A stretch of 64,000 nt of DNA from Streptomyces sp. S.PB5 (GTDB lineage Bacteria; Actinomycetota; Actinomycetes; Streptomycetales; Streptomycetaceae). Positions 59,338-64,000 of the stretch are shown here, piece by piece. Position 1 is the first letter of the stretch. Every line of letters begins with the position of its first letter. The position numbers were made by a program, and so were the translations under genes. The notes beneath the pieces are model-generated. The model did no database searches and had not been told where the DNA came from. It saw only the letters and a program-made list of their open reading frames with translations. The stretch is from the NCBI RefSeq assembly GCF_030403745.1, contig NZ_JAQMWP010000010.1:124001-188000 (forward strand), written 5' to 3'.

Positions 59338-59747
59338 GAAAGGTGCGCTGGATCGGCACGCTGCTGTTCCTGTCCGTATGCGGACTGGTTGTCGGCGGCT
59401 GTGACAGTGCGGGACAGCGCGATTCGGCGGCCACCGCCGCGGCGACCGCATTCGAGCGGCTTCTCGACTCCGACGACGCGAAGGGCCTGTGCGCGGCACT
59501 CGCTCCGGAAACCCGCAGTGAATTGATGCAGTCCGAGAAATCCAGCTGCGAGAAGGCGATCGCCTCCCAGGACATACCCCTGGGCGGTGAAACCCGCGGC
59601 ACGGACGTCTACGGCAGACAGGCCCGCGTCGTCCTCGACTCGGACACTCTGTTCCTGTCGCGCTTCGCCGACGGCTGGAAGGTCGTCGCCGCCGGATGCA
59701 CGCCCCGCCCGGGTCAGCCCTACGACTGCGTGCTCCAGGGAGGCTGA
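59334..59747 (+). CDS. Small lipoprotein of the macrodomain operon
   Basis: A 137-residue exported lipoprotein. After a short basic start comes a hydrophobic stretch and the lipobox VVGGC at about residue 23. The mature part has four cysteines (CAALAP, SSCEKAI, AGCTPRP, YDCVLQ) that could form two disulfides. I know no function. GTG at 59334 overlaps the kinase stop. It ends 6 nt before the 27-residue gene, and the small size and Cys pattern resemble other Streptomyces cell-surface lipoproteins. Confidence 0.82.
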   Translation: MRKVRWIGTLLFLSVCGLVVGGCDSAGQRDSAATAAATAFERLLDSDDAKGLCAALAPETRSELMQSEKSSCEKAIASQDIPLGGETRGTDVYGRQARVVLDSDTLFLSRFADGWKVVAAGCTPRPGQPYDCVLQGG

Positions 59748-59753
59748 CGCCGT

Positions 59754-59837
59754 ATGCGGATCATGTTCACGCTCTGCCTGGTCGTCGTCCTCACCGGCCT
59801 CGTCTACTTCAGCGCCGTGGGGCTGATGCACCGATGA
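59754..59837 (+). CDS. 27-residue membrane peptide
   Basis: A very short reading frame: MRIMFTLCLVVVLTGLVYFS, then AVGLMHR. It is almost entirely one membrane helix with one Cys. GGGAGG lies 11 nt before its ATG, inside the end of the lipoprotein gene, and its stop overlaps the DUF6766 start in ATGA. Both facts argue for real translation. It may be a small subunit of the DUF6766 membrane protein. Confidence 0.6.
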   Translation: MRIMFTLCLVVVLTGLVYFSAVGLMHR

Positions 59838-60520
59838 CCACGAGAACACGCGGATTCCTCCGCGACAACGGACTGGGCCTGGGATTCGGCCTCGCATTCC
59901 TGCTGGCCCTCGTGGGACAGGCGATCGCGGGCCACGCGGAGTTCAACAATCAACTGGCCACGGACGGACTGGCCCAGGTCGGTTTCGGCGAATACCTGAT
60001 GTCGTCCGACTTCGCCGTCGACGTCACGGAGAACTGGCAGTCCGAATATCTCCAGTTCTTCCTCTACATCACCGCGACCGTCTGGCTGCTGCAGCGAGGT
60101 TCCCCCGAATCGAAGGAAATGGACAAAGCCGGGACGGAGTCCGACAAGGCCCAGCAGGTGGGCGGATACGCCCACCGCCATTCACCGCGCTGGGCCCGTG
60201 GGCACGGCTTCCGGCGGCATGTCTTCTCGCACTCCCTCGGCCTGGTGATGGGCACCCTGTTCGCCCTGTCCTGGCTGTCCCAGTCGATCACCGGAGCCGC
60301 CGCGTACAACGAGGAGCAACTGCGCCGACTCCAGGCGCCGATGGGCTGGGGCGACTACATCGGCTCGGCGGACTTCTGGGGCCGCACCCTGCAGAACTGG
60401 CAGTCGGAGTTCCTCGCCGTGGCGTCGATGGCCATCCTGTCCGTCTACCTCCGCCAGCGCGGCTCCCCGGAGTCCAAGCCGGTGGGGGCGGCCCACACCT
60501 CGACCGGAGTCGAAGGATGA
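59834..60520 (+). CDS. DUF6766 membrane protein with internal duplication
   Basis: A 228-residue membrane protein made of two copies of the same unit of about 85 residues. Each unit has a hydrophobic helix, a loop with FGEYL or WGDYI, then NWQSEYLQF or NWQSEFLAV, a second helix, and RGSPESK at the end. Four membrane helices in total. The linker carries a His/Arg-rich part (AHRHSPRWARGHGF). No function is established. ATG overlaps the stop of the 27-residue gene. It is the last gene of the operon and converges on the M1 peptidase gene. Confidence 0.85.
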   Translation: MTTRTRGFLRDNGLGLGFGLAFLLALVGQAIAGHAEFNNQLATDGLAQVGFGEYLMSSDFAVDVTENWQSEYLQFFLYITATVWLLQRGSPESKEMDKAGTESDKAQQVGGYAHRHSPRWARGHGFRRHVFSHSLGLVMGTLFALSWLSQSITGAAAYNEEQLRRLQAPMGWGDYIGSADFWGRTLQNWQSEFLAVASMAILSVYLRQRGSPESKPVGAAHTSTGVEG

Positions 60521-60545
60521 CGGAACCGCCCCGACCCGCCGGTCC

Positions 60546-62075
60546 CTACTCGCCCGCGTGCTCGCCGGCGTGCTCGTGATCGTGCACACCGTTCGTCGCG
60601 GCGATCTTCTTCCACGACTTCGGCTGCACCGGCGTCCCCCCGGCGGCCGCAGCCCGCGCGCTGGACGCGTCCGCCGCCGCCGGAGCGGCCGGCTTCGACG
60701 GCTGGAACAGCCAGGTGTCGAAGAGCGCCGACAGCGACTGCCCGGACACGTCCTCGGCGTACTTCTCGAAGTCGGCGACCGTCGCGTTGCCGTACGCGTA
60801 CTTCTGCGGCCAGCCCTTCAGGAGCGCGAAGAAGTCGTCGTCCCCGATCTCGTTGCGCAGCGCCTGCAGGGCCAGCGCGCCCCGGTCGTAGACGGCGAGG
60901 TGGAACTGGTTCTCCGGCCCGGGGTCACCGGGCTTCACCGTCCAGAACGGGTCGTCGGCCGGATGCGAGGCGTACACGTAGTCCGCGATCTCCTGGGCCG
61001 TGCCCTCGTTCTCGTGCTCGGACCACAGCCACTGGGCGTACCGCGCGAAGCCCTCGTTGATCCAGATGTCCTTCCAGCCGGCGACGGAGACGAGGTCGCC
61101 GTACCACTGGTGGGCCAGCTCGTGCACGACCACGGACACATTGGACCCGCCCGCGAACTGCCGCGGGCTGTAGAAGGGCCGGGTCTGCGTCTCCAGCGCG
61201 TACCCGGTGTCGGTGTTCGGCACATACCCGCCGAGCGCGTTGTAGGGGTAGGGCCCGTAGTACTCGCTCAGCCAGTCGGCGATCTCCCCGGTCCGCTCGA
61301 TGCTCGCCCGCGCGGCCCCCGCGTTGTTCCCGAGGTCCTTGCTGTAGGCGTTGACGACCGGAATGCCGCTCTCGGTCGTCCCGGTCGTGATGTCGAACTT
61401 CCCGACGGCCAGCGTCGCCAGATAGGTGGCCTGCGGCTTGTCGGACCGCCAGTTGAACCGGGTCCAGCCCGCCCGTGAACTCGTCGACTGCAGCGTGCCG
61501 TTGGAGATGGCCTGGGAGCCGTCCGGAACCAGTACGGACACGTCGTAGGTGGCCTTGTCGAGCGGATGATCGTTGCTCGGGAACCACCACCAGGCCGCCT
61601 CGGGCTCGTTCGCGCCGACCCCGCCGTCCGGGGTGCGGTGCCAGCTGGTGAATCCGTACGCCTGCTTCGACGAGGGCACCCCGCTGTACCGCACGACGAT
61701 CGTCGCGGCAGCGCCCTTCGCCAGCGGGGTCTTCGGCGTGATCTCCAGCTCGTGCTCCCCAGAGGTGGTGAACGCCGCCTTCACGCCGTTGACCCGCACC
61801 TCGCTGACATCCAGCAGGAAGTCCAGATCGAACCGCGACAGATCCTGCGTGGTGCGGGCCAGGAGGGTCGCCGTGCCCTCCAACTGATCCGTGGCCGGCT
61901 GGTACTTCAGCCGCAGGTCGTAGTGGGAGACGTCGTATCCGCCGTTGCCGTAGGCCGGGTAGTAGGGGTCGCCGATGCCCGGTGCGCCGGGGGAGTGGCC
62001 GGCGGCCGATGCCGGGATCGCCAGCAGGACGGACGCGGCGGCCAGTGCGCCGGGCGCGATGAGTCTGCGCTGCAC
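60546..62075 (-). CDS. Secreted M1-family metallopeptidase
   Basis: A 509-residue zinc aminopeptidase-like enzyme. The signal peptide ends near PASAAG (about residue 25). The zinc site is VHELAHQWYGD with the third ligand in WINEGFARYAQW, 18 residues on; the exopeptidase motif reads GGYVPNTD in place of GAMEN. The N-terminal beta domain occupies residues 40-230. GTG at 62075 with GGAG five nt before is preferred over the ATG at 62126. It degrades extracellular peptides or proteins. It is divergent from the S15 peptidase gene. Confidence 0.91.
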   Translation of the reverse strand: MQRRLIAPGALAAASVLLAIPASAAGHSPGAPGIGDPYYPAYGNGGYDVSHYDLRLKYQPATDQLEGTATLLARTTQDLSRFDLDFLLDVSEVRVNGVKAAFTTSGEHELEITPKTPLAKGAAATIVVRYSGVPSSKQAYGFTSWHRTPDGGVGANEPEAAWWWFPSNDHPLDKATYDVSVLVPDGSQAISNGTLQSTSSRAGWTRFNWRSDKPQATYLATLAVGKFDITTGTTESGIPVVNAYSKDLGNNAGAARASIERTGEIADWLSEYYGPYPYNALGGYVPNTDTGYALETQTRPFYSPRQFAGGSNVSVVVHELAHQWYGDLVSVAGWKDIWINEGFARYAQWLWSEHENEGTAQEIADYVYASHPADDPFWTVKPGDPGPENQFHLAVYDRGALALQALRNEIGDDDFFALLKGWPQKYAYGNATVADFEKYAEDVSGQSLSALFDTWLFQPSKPAAPAAADASSARAAAAGGTPVQPKSWKKIAATNGVHDHEHAGEHAGE

Positions 62076-62266
62076 GAAAGCTCCAAGTCGTAGGGGCACG
62101 AGGTCTGTTCGGAGCCTATTCATCACCTGTGGACCCGGGCGTGTCCATGGTCACCCCTGTCACACGATCGCCATTCGGCCGTCATGAGCGACCATGCCCC
62201 ACACACCTTTCCAGCCACCCTCCACCCGCCCCAATCGGCCCTCTTTTGTAAGGGAGTTGACCGCTG

Positions 62267-62272
62267 TACCGT
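62267..62272 (+). promoter_or_regulatory. -10 box (TACCGT) of the S15 peptidase gene, probably leaderless
   Basis: TACCGT lies 13 nt before the ATG at 62280, and no ribosome binding site separates them. The upstream TTTTGT at 62244 is a weak -35. The spacing is the same as for the LigD-type polymerase gene. Confidence 0.4.
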
Positions 62273-62279
62273 CCGCCGC

Positions 62280-64000
62280 ATGCCGATACGCACGCGCTTC
62301 ACACCCTGGAGACCGCTCGCGACGGCGGCCACCGCCGCCCTGCTGGCCACGTTCCTCACGCCGGCCGCCGCACAGGCCGCCCCGCGCGAGAGCCGACCCG
62401 TCTACTCCTACGACGACGCCGTCCGCGAGGCCGTCTGGGTGGACACCGGACTCGACGGGGACGGCGACGGGAAGAACGACCGCGTGGCCGTCGACATCGT
62501 CCGCCCCCGCGAACTCGACCGGCAGGGCCGCAAGGTACCGGTCGTCATGGACGCCAGCCCGTACTACTCCTGCTGCGGACGCGGCAACGAGAGCCAGCGC
62601 AAGACGTACGACGCGAACGGCAACGTCGTCCAGATGCCGCTGTTCTACGACAACTACTTCGTGCCGCGCGGCTACGCCTTCGTCGGCGTCGACCTCGCCG
62701 GCACCAACCGCTCCGACGGCTGTGTGGACGTGGGCGGCCGCTCGGACATCCTCTCCGCCAAAGCGGTCGTCGACTGGCTGAACGGCCGGGCCAAGGCCTA
62801 CACCACCCGCACGGGCGGCACCAAGGCCAAGGCGACCTGGACCAACGGCAGAACCGGCATGATCGGCAAGAGCTGGGACGGCACCATCGCCAACGGCGTC
62901 GCCGCCACCGGCGTCAAGGGGCTGAAGACGATCGTCCCGATCAGCGCCATCTCCTCCTGGTACGACTACTACTTCCAGCAGGGCGCACCCCTCTACGACT
63001 CCGGCCCCGACTGGCTGTCGAACTACGTCAACAGCCCCGACGCCCGCACCAGGTGCGACGCCGTCCAGCAGAAGATCGTCGACGGCGCCCCGCGCACGGG
63101 CGACCGGACCGGCTTCTGGACCGAGCGGGACTACGTCAAGGACGCGGGCAAGGTGAAGGCCAGCGTCTTCGCGATCCACGGCCAGCAGGACCTCAACGTC
63201 CGTATGAAGCACCTCGGCCAGTGGTGGGACGCCCTCGGCAGGAACGGCGTCGAGCGCAAGATCTGGCTCTCCCAGACCGGTCACGTCGACCCCTTCGACT
63301 TCCGTCGCGCCGAGTGGGTCGACACCCTGCACCGCTGGTTCGACCACGAACTCCTCGGCTACGACAACGGCATCGACCGTGAGCCGATGGCCGACATCGA
63401 ACGCCACCCCGACCAGTGGGTCACCTCCAAGGTCTGGCCCCCGCGCGGCACTTCGACGGCCACCCTCCGCCCCGGCCAGGGCACTCAGCCGGGCGTCGGC
63501 ACCCTCGGTCTGACCCGCGGCCACGGCACCGAGTCCGTCACCGACAACCCGGCGCTCAGCGAGACCGACTGGGCCGCGCGGATCGACACCGCCACGCCCG
63601 AGAAGGCCGGCTTCACCACCGGCGCCCTCACCAGGGACCTGCGCATCTCCGGCTCCTCGAAGGTCACCGTGACCGCCACCCCGACCACCGCGACGGCCCA
63701 TCTCTCCGCCGTCCTCGTCGACCTCGGCCCCGCTACCATCCGCGACTACGCGACCGCCGGCGAGGGCATCAGCACCCTCACCGACCGCACCTGCTGGGGT
63801 GCGAGCACCGCCGGTGACAGCGCCTGCTTCAAGGAGACCAAGGCCAAGACCGCCGCCGTCGACCACGAGGTCGTCAGCCGCGGCTGGGCCGACCTCGGCA
63901 CCTACGCGAACCCCGGCAAGGGCGTCCCGCTCACCCCGGGCAAGGCGTACACCATCACCCTCGACCTGGCCGCCACCGACCACGTCGTCCCGGCCGGCCA
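62280..64000 (+). CDS. Secreted X-Pro dipeptidyl-peptidase (S15 family), cut by the window edge
   Basis: The visible 573 residues run off the right end. A signal peptide ends near AQAAP (residue 35). An alpha/beta hydrolase domain follows with the nucleophile Ser in GMIGKSWDG near residue 195 and the His in SQTGHVDPF near residue 337. From about residue 375 a beta-sandwich domain typical of Xaa-Pro dipeptidyl-peptidases begins (ETDWAARIDT, VTVTATPTTA). It removes X-Pro dipeptides from extracellular peptides, in line with the neighbouring M1 peptidase. Confidence 0.9.
   Translation, partial: MPIRTRFTPWRPLATAATAALLATFLTPAAAQAAPRESRPVYSYDDAVREAVWVDTGLDGDGDGKNDRVAVDIVRPRELDRQGRKVPVVMDASPYYSCCGRGNESQRKTYDANGNVVQMPLFYDNYFVPRGYAFVGVDLAGTNRSDGCVDVGGRSDILSAKAVVDWLNGRAKAYTTRTGGTKAKATWTNGRTGMIGKSWDGTIANGVAATGVKGLKTIVPISAISSWYDYYFQQGAPLYDSGPDWLSNYVNSPDARTRCDAVQQKIVDGAPRTGDRTGFWTERDYVKDAGKVKASVFAIHGQQDLNVRMKHLGQWWDALGRNGVERKIWLSQTGHVDPFDFRRAEWVDTLHRWFDHELLGYDNGIDREPMADIERHPDQWVTSKVWPPRGTSTATLRPGQGTQPGVGTLGLTRGHGTESVTDNPALSETDWAARIDTATPEKAGFTTGALTRDLRISGSSKVTVTATPTTATAHLSAVLVDLGPATIRDYATAGEGISTLTDRTCWGASTAGDSACFKETKAKTAAVDHEVVSRGWADLGTYANPGKGVPLTPGKAYTITLDLAATDHVVPAG

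Overview
The window is Streptomyces chromosome. GC content is very high with strong third-position bias, GTG and TTG starts are frequent, and there are SsgA-like and WhiB-like proteins, a two-domain small laccase, MarR/LacI/MerR regulators and -10 boxes of the TAnnnT type. From memory, the gene order (pcaIJFHGBL with pcaV, DNA ligase C and LigD polymerase, small laccase, Wbl, ssgD, fadAB, macrodomain) follows the Streptomyces coelicolor region near SCO6697-SCO6735. This is therefore conserved core chromosome, not an island. I see no transposase, phage gene, rRNA, CRISPR array or biosynthetic gene cluster.

Layout. 0.2-6.4 kb: anmK, an MHS-type transporter, a large STAND ATPase without a DNA-binding domain, and an SDR. 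6.5-13.6 kb: the complete protocatechuate branch of the beta-ketoadipate pathway as one operon (pcaI-J-F-H-G-B-L, mostly with overlapping stop/start codons), with the divergent MarR repressor gene pcaV. 13.6-18.2 kb: a DUF3048 lipoprotein, a zinc alcohol dehydrogenase, and two divergent NHEJ genes (ligase C, stand-alone LigD-type polymerase). 18.2-24.1 kb: a secreted oxidative group, namely a cupredoxin/OmpL47-like/DUF1080 protein, a ThuA/sugar-dehydrogenase protein and the divergent small laccase. 24.1-30.3 kb: ornithine cyclodeaminase homologue, LacI regulator, VOC protein, Wbl protein and a large glycosidase-like protein.

30.4-37.4 kb holds the most unusual locus: three atypical tRNA-like genes around a zinc-ribbon SDR-fold protein, an RNase-inhibitor-type leucine-rich-repeat protein, a tandem-AAA ATPase and a VWA/metallopeptidase-like partner whose promoter resembles the DNA-damage (PafBC, RecA-independent) class. 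37.5-48.5 kb: acyl-ACP desaturase with three tandem operators, dimethylargininase, ABC-F protein with a long leader, GPP34 protein, a frameshifted PEP-mutase gene carrying a 44-bp repeat, an SsgA-like protein, a BNR-repeat protein, an endonuclease V with an extra domain, and an enoyl-reductase-like protein. 48.6-56.1 kb: a fatty-acid beta-oxidation operon, an SDR and a MerR regulator. 56.3-60.5 kb: an amino-acid permease, then a macrodomain / PfkB kinase / lipoprotein / 27-residue peptide / DUF6766 operon with a close match to the DNA-damage promoter. 60.5-64 kb: secreted M1 and S15 peptidases, the latter cut by the window edge.

Three gene groups look worth following up as systems. They are the tRNA-like/AAA-VWA/LRR locus, the macrodomain operon, and the secreted dehydrogenase/cupredoxin/laccase group. 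Functions given for them are inference from domains and neighbourhood. Promoters and operators were found by eye.
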